Source: Fusarium oxysporum f. sp. lycopersici 4287
Lineage: Eukaryota > Ascomycota > Sordariomycetes > Hypocreales > Nectriaceae
Length of the DNA: 64,000 nucleotides
Reading direction: 5' to 3'
Assembly: GCF_000149955.1 (NCBI RefSeq)
Contig: NC_030988.1
Span: forward strand, 4,296,543 to 4,360,542
Shown here: piece after piece, positions 1 through 10,934 of the stretch
Layout: each line of letters begins with the position of its first letter
Numbering within the stretch: position 1 is the stretch's first letter
Program-made: the position numbers and the translations under genes
The notes under the pieces: generated by a model
Seen by the model: the letters and a program-made list of their open reading frames with translations, nothing else
Databases searched by the model: none
Told to the model about the DNA's origin: nothing

Positions 1-1383
1 CGACCTATCTTCAGTGAGTATTGTTATGAATTGGTATTATATAATGCATCGCGATCTTCACGAACTCTCATCCTACTATTTCCTCCTGCATTTGTTTATT
101 ATGAATTTAGTCTATATCATCCCCTTTTTTGCCCTTAATAAGCTACTAATTATTATTGGCTTCTATTCATATTAATGTGACGTCCCGAAATGAGTAAAAA
201 CACTATTTATGAGAAAGAGGGTGTTTTTACCTGGGAACTCTGGCACTCTCTGGTCTTTGATTGGATAGGGAAGTAAGAAAGTCACAATGGTAGTGATAGA
301 GTTTAGCTAGGTTATGCCATAGTTAAGACAAGTAATTGGTTTAAGGTCAAGGTTTTGATGATCGTGGCTGTGATAATAACAAGGGGACGCGTCATGTTAG
401 ACAACACGAAGTGGCAAGATTCAAGTCAGCAAGCAATTTATCTTATGGTGATAATTACGATGATGATGGCTATGGTCTAGAGAGATATATAGAATAACTA
501 ATTACCTTAGGGTAGGTTAAAATAAGAAAAGGTTCTAATAGATACTAATGACATTATATACTTTAGGCAAGGTTCTTTTCCCTTTTGATTTTATCATCAA
601 GTAATACAGTAAGGTCATTATTCAAGTTATACCTATATTCTTCTAATGTAAGTAAGAGGATCCTTATGTGCAATATTGTCTTTGCTTGGTTGCGATGTAG
701 TTAAGTATGCTTACTGTTGATCTTGACAATCTTGTCTACCAAAGGACATGCAGGATATAGTAAGCCATAGCATTTTCTTATTCGTTCATGAGGACATAAC
801 AGGGTTCTTTCGATTTTAAAATGCATCGTATTGGCTACTTTTAGGCTTGACAAGGTTCTTTTTGGTTTATAATTCCTCTCATTCGCCCGTTTCTAATGCC
901 ACTTATCAGGGATTTAGATTACCAGATGTCAAATCGACCTTGAATTTTATCTTCAATAGACAATAACCATTTCTCTCAATAAATAAAATCCTCTAGTGTC
1001 TCTTAAAAAGATTTATTACATTGAAAGCTATCGATTCATCTACTCTTTTCCTTATGCATTGATGTGGTTGATTTACTGGGAATTTTTAACGTGTTATTGA
1101 ACCCGCCCGCCATTTCCACTAACACTTACACGACGCCGCTCCAACCCGCACCCTCCACGCATTACTGATATATATATATATATATATATAGTTCGTTAAG
1201 TCGCGGGCTATGTCGTTAGGGCTATAAGGCTGACATATACCCCAGAATCCAAGGATCCTTCGCGCTGCTTACTGAGAACGAGTTGTTCCGCACCTGGCGT
1301 TCTGTCGATACGCCATTATTCCGCAAGGGCTTATGGGTGGCTTGAATGCACATTCTAGAATGACGCCTCCAGGCAAAACGGCT
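1..1383. other. AT-rich intergenic flank, no gene seen
   Basis: No open frame with coding character was found on either strand. The stretch is AT-rich, with many short stop-laden frames and one TA microsatellite. It is the left flank of the pogo-like element that begins at 1386. RIP-degraded repeat DNA is possible but nothing recognisable remains. Confidence 0.5.
1168..1190. repeat. (TA)n microsatellite
   Basis: Uninterrupted alternating TA for about 23 bp, seen directly. Confidence 0.9.
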
Positions 1384-1385
1384 TA

Positions 1386-1464
1386 CCATCCAGGACCACC
1401 TAATGCATAACCCCACCTAATGCATAACCAAAATTTCGCTCCTCCCATACAAAATCCAAATTTT
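1386..1464 (+). repeat. Left terminal inverted repeat of element A (79 bp)
   Basis: Reverse complement of 3534-3612, with mismatches only at the spacer between the two tandem TAATGCATAACC units. Confidence 0.93.
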
Positions 1465-1631
1465 CAACTGCATTGTATTCGGCCAGGCATGAAGATACTC
1501 GCGAATGAAGACCTGCACTGTATTGCTTTTTTCATCGAATCTTCATATCGGCTTGAATTTTTCCCGTTCCGGCCCGTAGCCTTGTTCTCTAGCCCTTTGA
1601 ATTTTGTCGCATTTCACCTCATGTACCCTAG

Positions 1632-3456
1632 GTGACTCCATCCACTCAAGCCGAACTTTCACCTAATTTACTCGCCACAACTCCTTCCGTAATGGTTCGC
1701 CGTAATTATACCGAAGATGACGTAGCTGAGGCTATATTCGATACCACCGATAGAGGCCTCTCACAGAATGAGGCGGCCCAGAAACGTGGAGTACCTCAGT
1801 GGACCATTTCGAGACGACTTTCCGGTCAAGCAAGCATGAATGAACGTATCCAGGCCCACCAGCGTATTTCAAAGAGCCAGGAGGAGACGCTTATTCGTTG
1901 GGTGTTGCGACAAGAGTCCCTGGGCTATGCTCCCTCGTACAGCCAGGTCCGCGCCTGTGTCGAGGCCATCCTCAAACAACAAGGCGATAACAAACCTTTG
2001 GGCAAGCACTGGACCACCAGGTTCGTCAAACGTCACCCAAAACTATCCACCAAGCTTGGAAAACGACAAGAAGCCGCCAGATTTGACGGCTTTACTCCGA
2101 AGGCGGTCAATTGGTACTTCGATATCAGGGAGAACGAGTACGGCTGGCTCAAGCCTGAGAACACGGTTGACGTGGACGAGGGCGGTATAACGGCGGGTTT
2201 CGGTAAGTCTTCTGCAAGTACTCTATAGGCTTTTATAGGGCATAGCTAATTGGTTGTCCATGAGGCCTGGACAGCCTCGTGATCGGGAGCTCTGACCCGA
2301 AGAAGAAGGCGATGTTGAAAGGCGTTCAGTCGCGCACGTGGACCTCGTTTATTGAGGCTGTCACCGCAACTGGCCGTGCTTTGAAACCGGGAATTATCTT
2401 TAAAGGAAAAGAGCTGCAGAAGCAGTGGTTCCTTAACGAATTCGAATTAATAGCGGACTGGCACTATATCACATCCCCGAACGGCTGGACAGACAACCAT
2501 ATTGCTCTCGAGTGGTTGAAGGACGTTTATCTACCACAAACGGAGCCTCGTGATGCATCGGATGCGAGACTTATTATCCTTGACGGTCACGGGAGCCATG
2601 CGCAGGTGAGCATTTCGGTGTTTTCGCCGCTGAGTCACCCGCTATAGGGTCGCTGACGAGCAGTCAGGACGAGTGGATGGCTACGTGCTTTCTGAACAAC
2701 GTCTACTGCTGTTACTTACCAGCACATTGTTCCCATGGTCTGCAGCCATTAGATAATGGAATTTTTAATGTCATCAAAGGTGCATACCGGAAAGAACTCC
2801 AAATGCTGGCTAGTTTGACCGATTCTGCGCCGGTTGACAAAATCAACTTTATCAGGCCATACGCGAAAGCCAGGGAGGCGGACATGAGGAAAGATATTAT
2901 CCTATCCGGCTGGAGATTTACTGGAAACTGGCCTATAAATCGTCATAAGGCTCTAACACGTCCTGAAATTCAACCGGACAAAGAAAAACTGCTGGAAGAG
3001 TTCAAGACGACGAGCCCCCCTCAACTGCACTCAGATGATACGCCGAAAACGAGTCGGCAAGTGAGGGAAATGGCCAAACACCGAAGCCGTCCGACCAGGC
3101 AGAAGTACTGTAAGATCGCAAAGGGATTGGAAGCTTTAGAGGTGAAGGTGGCCGTTCAGAATGCGCGGATTACTGGCCTCGAGGAGCAGATGGTCCAGGT
3201 GCGGCGAGGGAAGAAAAGAAAGGCGGTACCAAACCCGAACCGACGATTCATGGCTCTGTCGTAGAATCTAGCGGCTGGAGAAGCTCTTCCTGACTCAAAA
3301 GAGGCAGAAATAGAGGTAGATGTGGATGAGGAGGTCGAGTCGGTGATTGAGGTGGGTGTCAGGTCAGAGGACGAAAGTGATGACTTTATGGTCGTAACAA
3401 AGCACTGCCAGCGCACACGGAGCGGTCGGGAGGTCAAAAAACCACGCAGACAGTAG
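1632..3456 (+). pseudogene. Pogo-like DDE transposase of element A, three exons, one premature stop
   Basis: This DDE transposase would cut and re-insert element A. Exons are 1632-2202, 2265-2605 and 2668-3456; introns are 62 bp each with GT..AG ends and correct phases (1 and 0). The N-terminal part has a Psq-type helix-turn-helix (YTEDDVAEAI, then QKRGVPQWTISRRL) and a CENPB-type DNA-binding region. The three catalytic acidic sites are visible: DVDEGG, then ILDGHGSH, then HGLQPLDN. A TAG at 3262-3264 ends the frame after the basic GKKRKAVPNPN stretch. The same frame stays open for 64 more codons to 3456, encoding an acidic tail like that of element D. I read the TAG as a disabling mutation; a protein ending at 3264 would still contain all catalytic sites. 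ATG 1692 is an alternative start. Confidence 0.85.
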
Positions 3457-3533
3457 AAATTGAGCAATTTTCTACAAACCTTCTCCAAAGCCTCGTTTAT
3501 TAATTGAGAATCGGGCCTGTTTTTGTGGACATC

Positions 3534-3612
3534 AAAATTTGGATTTTGTATGGGAGGAGCGAAATTTTGGTTATGCATTAGGTTGGGTTATGCATTAGGT
3601 GGTCCTGGATGG
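3534..3612 (-). repeat. Right terminal inverted repeat of element A (79 bp)
   Basis: Matches 1386-1464 in inverted orientation. It is followed directly by the TA target duplicate at 3613-3614. Confidence 0.93.
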
Positions 3613-3614
3613 TA

Positions 3615-4033
3615 CAATATTCTGATGTCGAACGTTGGTCTCCCCGTGAGCTGAAATACAGTTTTCAATGCCTGAAATAGGCACTTCCAGTCAGTGGCGA
3701 GACCAATATTCGACACTCAACACCCTTACATCTTTATTGATGGTGATTGAATGGAAACCCCAATAGCAGATGCAAATCTGGCAAGAGAGATCGCATTAAA
3801 AGCCTTACAACTGTGCAGGCGATGTCAAACAACCCACACAGCCATACTGATTCGATCACATTTGGAAATGTGAATTCGAGCCTCCGCCATATGCTCCAAG
3901 GCACCAAGAGGCATGAAAAGGCCATATGTTACTGGTATTGGCTGCAACATGAAAGAGGTAATATAACTCTCAAGATTGTCGGGGTCAAGGACCATGCCTG
4001 CATACTCGAGATCGTCTCATTCGGATTTTCACA
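3615..4033. other. Intergenic, short imperfect inverted repeat
   Basis: No gene is supported between element A and the Nudix/eIF2B gene. Arms of 17 bp at 3626-3642 and 3699-3715 match in inverted orientation at 14 of 17 positions and could form a hairpin. Nothing else was recognised. Confidence 0.4.
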
Positions 4034-5591
4034 TCAGAGATTGGTAAAATATTGGTCAGCTTTCTTCCCAACTTCCTGGGCATAGTTCAATATTCCCTCA
4101 CAACCGGTGACTCCGTCCTCAGTGATGTAGTGATCGATAAAATCAGATGGAACCCACTCGAAGTACACGTTTTTGACAGTGACTTGAGAGTGGGGAACAC
4201 CCTTCACAGCTGAGCTGAGGTCTCCCCAAGCTTGCATAAGCTCGCATGGATCATTCTCCTCCTGACCTGGCGGCGCAAAAGGGAGCACCTTCTCCTTCTC
4301 TGACAAAGCGACAATCTTGGCTTTTGGAGACACGTACTTGGCCGTCAGAACAGTAGGCAGAGAACCAACTTTGTTGCTAACCGCGGCTGTTTTGTCGATC
4401 AGATCCGCTCCGATGAGTACGACATCAATGTCTTTCGCTGCAACACCGACACTTGCATCAGTGTGGATTATCAAAAGGGTCTTGGTCTTGGAATTGTTGG
4501 CACATGAAGCAATTGACTGTGCCATCTTGACACCTTCGAAGAGTGGTCGGGATTCGAGCACACGGACTTCCACAGGCCGCAAAGTATTTCCTATAACGTA
4601 CGTGATGGCCGAGGTGATAGTAGAGCTAGATGATAGGGTAAGGATTTTGAGTGGTCCGCCTCCCGATAGATGCTGCTCTATGAAAGTCTGGAACGTCGCG
4701 CCAGTTCTGGAAGTGGTATTCTGTCGGTCGCGGGCGTAATGTCTCAAGACTTGGAGGATATTATCGACCGATATCTTATCTAGTGGACCACTGGGCGGGA
4801 TTGCATTTTGAACTATGTCCAAAGCCGATAGAACAACGTTCAAGATAGATGCGCCCATACTTTCTCGCCCGTTCTTCCACAGATGCCATCCAACAAATTT
4901 CACATCCTTCCACCACTGAACTCGATCAGTGGAATCGAGTTTCTTAATAACATCGATATAAGTATCGAGAGCCTTGGTAGCTAGCTGGCGCGCTCCGCTT
5001 TCGTGATCTTCCTGCAGAGCGACCAAGCCCCGGCTAAGCGTGTTGCCTGCCTCTTGGCCCAAGTCAACGTTGAACCACACCCTTCTAAGACTCTCAAGGA
5101 TGCGCGGAACACTCTCGAAGCCTTCTGAGTCGTTGATTGCATCTGGATCGAACCATTCATACCCCTCATGCTCCCAGTCTATCTTGATACCAGCCTCACC
5201 ACAGCCACCGTCTGTCTCTGATTTGAGAGCGAATGCGAAAGGGTTGACAGTCCACTCTCTCCCAATAGATTCATCGGCGAACGAAAATGGTTTCCCTTTT
5301 CGAAAAAGGCGTAAAGAGTCATCTGTAAGAGTAGTCTCTTCAGCAAGCTCCCTCCAGGCTGTGGCGAGAGGATCTGCGTCAGTCTCCTCAACGCTTCCAG
5401 AAATGCCTGCATACTTGTGCCTATAGTATGTAAGCACGATTCCCTGATCAGGAAAGATATTTTGCTTACTGGTAAGTGTTTACGTGACTGCTCCGGCGGA
5501 AGAGGGCCACCTGCGGTTTCTTGGCCGCGTCGTCAGCGGGGAATCTGAAGATGAAGCTCGTCACAACGTCGCTGTGTTTGAGAGGTGCCAT
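4034..5591 (-). CDS. Nudix domain fused to eIF2B alpha/beta/delta-like domain
   Basis: Minus strand, exons 5470-5591 and 4034-5420 with a 49-bp intron (GTAAGC..TATAG); 502 codons. Exon 1 begins MAPLKHSDVVTSFIFRF and splices in frame into QHKYAGISGSVEE, completing the Nudix fold. The Nudix box is clear at about residues 46-70 (G..GSVEE...RELAEET), the metal-binding signature of nucleoside-diphosphate-X hydrolases. The C-terminal two thirds match the eIF2B alpha/beta/delta and MTR-1-P isomerase fold: LKILTLSSSST, VRVLESRPLFEG and VLIGADLI..AAVSNKVGS. That family binds sugar phosphates or nucleotides. The start was chosen because the uninterrupted downstream frame alone lacks an ATG and the first Nudix strand. 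The two domains together are known in fungi, but the substrate is unknown. No damage is seen. Confidence 0.88.
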
Positions 5592-6743
5592 TTGTGACGA
5601 AAGCTTGCAGATCCTGGGTAGTCAAAGATGGGGACGTGAGGTAAAGTACATGACGTGTCGCTTGGGAAAGGAAAGGATGAAACTTTTGGATGCCGAGGAG
5701 GATTTTCGCAGGTGAGACAATACCTCGCGTGCCTTGAGGAACGAAGTGACGAAAGGTCTTATGCCCCACCCCGCTTTTGGTCCCCATAACTCGCAAGCTG
5801 AGAGGGCGGGAGCGTACCAAAACTTAGGCTGCTCGTAAAATATGATCTGACCATCAAACTACGTGTTCTTTGGTCATGATTCTCTGCCCTCCAATCGACC
5901 TCTTACAACTTCCCAGCTGCTTTTAGTCCTCGCTTACCATCCACTAAAACGCACCACCCTTCGAGACCCGGCCGCTATCGCCAGCCACGACTGCATCGAA
6001 TCCGCCTTACTCATTGGCAAACTTGAGGACGTCATCGTCAAAGCTACCAGGCTGCAGCCACGCGGATGGGATCCTTAGCTCCTTTGCCTCCTGGAGCGCC
6101 TTGAGGGTTGCCGAGGGGAGTGATGACTGTGATGGACGTCTGCTTGGGGTTGGGAAGCGCCGCGACGCTGGGGACAGTGGGATGGTCCTTTTCTAGAGCA
6201 GAAATAGTTGCCGACACCGGATTAACGGGAGTGACTGGCAAGTCATGATAGAGATAGAGATACCAGGCACAGACTATTCAAAACATTGTTAGCCCAACGC
6301 GGCCTTGATGAGTAGGTTATTGACAAGGATCGGACCTCGGTGGCCGAAATTGGGGGGGGGGGTTGAGCTAGCACCCACCGCCGCGAAGGCTGAGGACGCA
6401 AAGAAATTGCGAACAGTGGCTTCGGTGGACATCATATCACAAAGTCGGCTGAACACTTGGCTAGCAGGATAGGTTTTGTCTTCGGCCGTTCAGGATTGTC
6501 AATCAAGGGTGCAGGAATTCAAGGGATGGTGTAGGTTCCGTTATCACCCACGCCGCGCTGCGGGGCAGCGGCATACACCGATCGATCACTCCATCAATCT
6601 TGAGTGCTTGTGTCATGTGTAAGGCCGAAGCCGCGGCTGCAAAGTATAAATCAGTCGATCCTGCTGGTGCATCTTTTCTTGTTTATTGAACGACTCTCCC
6701 GAGTACAGTAACCTTTGGTCAATCAGCCATCGTGAACGTGACA
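5592..6743. other. Divergent intergenic/promoter region with a G11 tract
   Basis: This lies between the Nudix/eIF2B gene (leftward) and the methyltransferase (rightward) and should hold both promoters. A run of eleven G lies at 6352-6362. A minus-strand open frame at 6044-6241 (65 codons, proline/serine-rich) has fungal-like codons but no recognisable domain, so I do not call it a gene. Confidence 0.5.
6645..6650 (+). promoter_or_regulatory. TATA box of the methyltransferase gene
   Basis: TATAAA lies 94 bp upstream of the ATG at 6744, followed by a pyrimidine-rich leader. This is a usual distance in fungi. Position-based inference. Confidence 0.5.
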
Positions 6744-7728
6744 ATGTCCATTTATGGGTGAGTCATCATGGTCAAATCAATGCATCTTCTCCTAGGAGAC
6801 TGCGCAACTGAACTGATACCACGGCAGGAGGGCAACTTTCTCTGCTGCAGGGTACGCCGCAGCCAGGCCCACGTATCCTGCAAGTCTGTTCAAGACAATT
6901 CTGGGATATTATCATCATGAGGATCCTCATGGTACGCTGCTGGACTTGGGTTCTGGCCATGGAATTGTTGCTAGGGAGCTGAGCCCCCGCTTTGCCAGAG
7001 CCATCGCCATTGACCCCAGTGCTGGTATGATGCAGCAAGGAATGCAAGCCACTGCCCAGTTCTCCAAGATCTCGTTCCGCCAGAGCAGCGCCGAGGACTT
7101 GTCTTTTCTACCCGCGCACTCGGTAGACATGGCTGTAGCCGGCGAGTCAGCGCATTGGTTCGACTACCCCAAAGTCTGGCCAGAGTTGTCCAGGGTAGTC
7201 AAGTCAGGCGGCTCATTGGCCTTTTGGGGGTACAAGGACAACATCATCATTGGACACCCGCAAGCCAACAAGATATTTGAGATGTTCTGCTACGGCGAAG
7301 GAGAGGTGTCGCCCGGGCTGGAGGGGTTGAACCAGTATTGGGAGCGTCCCGCGCGAGACATCCTCCGGGGCCTGTTGGCGGACGTCAAGCCCCCTGAGTC
7401 GCATTGGGACAAGATCAAGCGAATCACTTATAACGTTGACAAAGACACGACTGAGGTTGCAGACCCAGAGACGGCCTGGATGAGGAGCAAGATCAATCTA
7501 GGACAGTTTGAGGCTTATGTGCGGGCCTTCACTGCTTATCGGGGCTGGATGGATGCGCACCCGGACAACAAGAGCCGTGCCGAAGGTGGTGAGGGAGACA
7601 TTGTGGACATCTTGTTTGACCAGATCCTGGAGGCAGAACCCGAGTGGAAGGCACAGGGTGATCGCTGGAGAGATATCGAGGTTGAATCAGTCTGGGGCAC
7701 GTACATTTTACTGGCGAAGAGGAAGTGA
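6744..7728 (+). CDS. Class I SAM-dependent methyltransferase (TMT1/Crg1-like)
   Basis: Exons 6744-6757 and 6828-7728 with a 70-bp intron (GTGAGT..CAG); 304 residues. The 14-nt first exon encodes MSIYG and joins RATFSAAGYAAARPTYP, the usual N-terminal helix of this family. Motif I is LLDLGSGHG at about residues 42-50, the SAM-binding glycine loop. It is followed by the acidic IAIDPSAGM (motif II), SAEDLSFLP and VDMAVAGESAHWFD. The family includes yeast trans-aconitate methyltransferase Tmt1 and Candida Crg1, cytosolic enzymes that methylate small carboxylates or lipids; the acceptor here cannot be told. The gene is full length and undamaged. The start was chosen because the next in-frame codons lack an ATG before motif I. 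Confidence 0.9.
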
Positions 7729-9093
7729 GGACGAGAACCGCGAGGTCTTGATCAGGGCGGATATTCCGCCAAAACTTGATGAAAGTGATTGACAGCCACA
7801 CAACAGATATTTATGCAAATGCAATGAATGGCCTCTGAGCCCGTTTTTTTCTTCACTTTTTTCTTTTCTTTTTTTACACATAGAGATCAATCCTTTTGAT
7901 ACGAGCTTTGCGTATTTGCCCAAGTTACAATAGTTTTACCGTCTCGAATGGCTAGCAGAAGGGCGATAATATAATGCCGACATCATGCAAGATAACTGGG
8001 CCTGAAAGGGCGATCAACTTCCTGATTCATTTTGTCACCCCGGCTGGCTTCGGTTGGGCGACCAGCCTGGCCCATGTGGCTGCTACGGTTGCCCCGTTTA
8101 TCTCAGATCAAAGGACAGGAGGGAGGCCAAGGCGTGGATTGAAATGCACCGCGAGTGCAAGCCTGGTCCTCTTTTCTTCCTTCTTCATCTTTTCAACACC
8201 ACTCGACCTCTCAAAAAAAAAAAAAAATCATCACCAAGCATCTTTCTTGTGCAATCTACCCGTTTGCCACTGCTCTGTGTTACCAGCCCATCAGCCGCAC
8301 ACACCCAAACCCAAACCCAAAATGGTGAGCCCCAGTTGCCCCGGACACCCTTTTCTCGATGGCGTAAACAAGGGGTTGTGGCTGGTTGCCACGCTAATAA
8401 TCTTGATATGCGACGCCAGGCACTACTATCGTACTCGTAGGTCAGGGGTGGGCACTTTGACCTACTGACTCTTTCACTTAGGGCATAATAATGCCGGACT
8501 GCTGCAATTACTAAGGGGAATTAAAGAAATTATTAATATAGGAAATTCTTCCATAGCACAACATAATATTACTTAAGTAAATCTCTATTTTACTAATCAA
8601 TATTCAGATGGAATTCATTACACAAATCGTCAAGTTTTGATCTCCGGACCTTTTCAGAAGACTTGGCAGGTTATAATACTTTCTAAATCGCCTCACGGGC
8701 TTTCTTGATCATTAGGGTCTTTACGAATTCAGCGTTTCTGTTGAACATGCATTGGCTGTCACATGCAAGCAGGGATACCTAAATCCGACAGAAAAAAAGA
8801 TGAATATACCAATCTGGATCAATGGACCGAATACACGTAGTGTCTGACAATAAGAACCAAAAGAAGTATCGCTGACGGCTTCATAACAAGCATTTCAAAG
8901 CCTCATCGACATGGTCAATCGTGGCGCAGTTATTGAGCTGGGTACGCAATCACGCCAATTGCACATGAGCGTTTCCTGAATTGTTGGTTTTGATTATGGA
9001 CTGAAAGTCCTATCATAGGCCTATTGGACACGGAGTCTGTCCTCACCAATAGGCATCGTGTTCGTGCTGGTGTTCTATGCCTGTTGTCCAGGG
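7729..9093. other. Intergenic; promoter-and-start-codon remnant near 8160-8330
   Basis: No coding frame with domain support. A CT-rich leader at about 8165-8320 with an A14 run ends in repeated CCCAAA words and then ATG followed directly by GTGAGC. This is the layout of a strongly expressed fungal gene whose first intron starts right after the ATG, but nothing coding follows. The open frame at 7974-8468 has no known domain and runs through this leader, so it is not called. From about 8500 to 9090 the DNA is AT-rich and featureless. Confidence 0.45.
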
Positions 9094-10934
9094 TTAAGTG
9101 GCTTGTCTCCTCCTGTTCATCCTCCCAATGAACTTACACATCTTGTTAGCATATACGAATCCCCGGGACAACATGAGCAACTCACCGTGTGCCCGGATTA
9201 CAAAACTCGCCAGGAAGCTGATGCCATACATGCTTACCAGTAGGACAAAGATGGCCTGTGAAAACGTTCCCACAGTAGCGGCGTAGATACCGTTGAACAA
9301 GAGCGGCCCAAGAATCCTAGAAAGGGCAAGCAGCATACCAACCGCACCCAAGACCTGCCCTACACGGTTCGTGGGAACGTGCTTTGTTACAATAGCTTGG
9401 ATAGCGGCACTGCCAAGTCCTCCCATTGCTGTGACCATGCCGCTAAGGAAAAAAACCTCTTCAGAGTGTGACAGGCTGTATCCAATGCTACCCAGGATAT
9501 CTGACGTCAGGGCAGCCCTAAGGACCCATATGTCGAGGTTGTCTGCTCCATAATGCTTCTTTGCTGGCACCATGAGACACTCTCGTCGTCTCCGAGCAGC
9601 TGGACGAACACGCCCAAAATAGTTGATGATTGGGAAGATCCCCATCAGAGCCACTACCCGAACTAGCGACAAAACGGACACGAATCGAGAGCTCTCAAAG
9701 GTGCCCCAGCCATATATGTACTCGCTGTACAAAATAATGACCGCACCAGCAGCTTGAGAGATTCCAAAAATGATGATATCGTTGAGAGCCAGAGCAACCA
9801 GGTTTCGGCGGAGGGCAGGTGAAGTTCCAGGGCCTGTGGGGCAGAGGACCTTGAGAGGCTCGAATGGGTTAACCGTCTGGATAGTGGATAACAGAGACCT
9901 CCTGATCTGGGCCCTCAACTCTTGTTCTTTGTCCCACTTCTCCCGAGCAAGCAGCTGCTTCTTCTTGGACAGAGATTCAGGAACGATGAACCCAATTATG
10001 ATCACAAACATACTGTGGCAACCCAGTACCACATAGAAGATGGACAGGAGGCTGCCAGTCCACTTGACAAAGTATCCGGACAAAAGAGGACCGAATGCCA
10101 GGCCGGTGAACAGACATGCATGCATGTAGCCTATAGACGCTGCACGTTTTGAGGGTGGCGTGCAATCGCTAATGTATGATTGGTGAAGGATGCTTCCAGC
10201 TGTGAAAGAGCCGGTTAATCCATCAAACACGCTCCCCAGTACTAACCACCGGTAGTCAATCACTTGGGGAAATCTGGCCACCAAGATGGTTATGAATTCA
10301 GCAACTAAACCACCACAGGAAGCCAGGGCCATCAATCGCGTCCTACCACATCGGTCTGATAGATGTCCCAACTTTGGAGTCACGATGGCACTCAGGGGAG
10401 CCTGTGATGAGATTCATGAGCAGCATGAAGGTTGCAGCATTCTTCTGGACCTCGGGTATCTTGCATTGTGGATTCTCGCTACCAAGAAGGATAGCCTTGA
10501 AGGTATTGTCCGGGTTGAGGAGCTTCTGATCCGCCAAGTATTGTTTGCAAACGATGTCGAGGATCCTTTGCGCATCAAAGTCAATGGTCCGAGTTTAATA
10601 TACAATAACGAAAGCGCTCACAGATTTAATTTAGGCACAATGACACCTCCGAAAGCCAGGGTGAAAACGGTGAAAGGAAAGAGGAGCCAGTAGACCTGGA
10701 TGCTGTTAGCTCTTGATTGTAATAGACGTCCGAGAAATTGGAGCATACTGAGGGTCTCTGCCACCAACTCAACACTTTCGAAGCTTCATGTCTCTTGTCC
10801 TGTGTACCAAGTGCACCGGTGCCGAGCAACCGAGTCGTATCTGATACATGAGAAGCCTCGAGCTGGTGAGACCTTAGGCTTTCCACTGCGCCACGGTCCA
10901 TTGCTTTCACTCGTACCATACAGGAAACGTCCAT
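9094..10934 (-). pseudogene. MFS transporter, one frameshift in a G4 run
   Basis: Minus strand. Exon 1 is 10749-10934 (cytosolic N-terminus ending WWQRPS). A 53-bp intron (GTATGC, GCTAAC branch, CAG) leads to exon 2 at 10622-10695 (VYWLLFPFTVFTLAFGG, first membrane helix). A 56-bp intron leads to exon 3 from 10565 downward. The frame is lost at 10395-10398 (GGGG on the plus strand). Dropping one G joins MNLITGSLSAIVTPKLG to the MFS signature GHLSDRCGRTR, so this is a one-base insertion in a homopolymer, either real or a sequencing error. The rest encodes the remaining helices without a stop. The family exports or imports small molecules by proton coupling; the substrate is unknown. A further 44-bp intron (9142-9185) near the 3' end would give a shorter C-terminus at 9134. 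Confidence 0.8.

Larger units (their letters stand above)
1386..3612 (+). mobile_element. Pogo/Fot-like DNA transposon A, complete, TA target duplication
   Basis: The element is about 2.23 kb long. Its ends are 79-bp near-perfect inverted repeats at 1386-1464 and 3534-3612, beginning CCATCCAGGACC. Each end holds two copies of a CCTAATGCATAACC unit. A TA dinucleotide flanks both sides (1384-1385 and 3613-3614), as expected for Tc1/mariner/pogo insertion. It carries one three-exon transposase on the plus strand, closely related to that of element D at 41.1 kb (same intron positions). The ends are well preserved but the transposase has a premature stop, so it is probably non-autonomous now. Confidence 0.93.

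Noticed and set aside
1222..1416. Minus-strand frame overlapping the left end of element A
   Set aside because: It starts inside the terminal inverted repeat and crosses the insertion junction, so it is an artefact.
6044..6241. 65-codon minus-strand frame between the Nudix and methyltransferase genes
   Set aside because: Low-complexity proline/serine composition without a domain; it may be promoter DNA.
8303..8325. CCCAAACCCAAA repeats as an internal telomere-like tract
   Set aside because: The fungal telomere unit is CCCTAA; only three imperfect units occur, in a leader-like context.
7974..8468. 164-codon open frame
   Set aside because: It runs through a polyA tract and a promoter-like leader and shows no domain.
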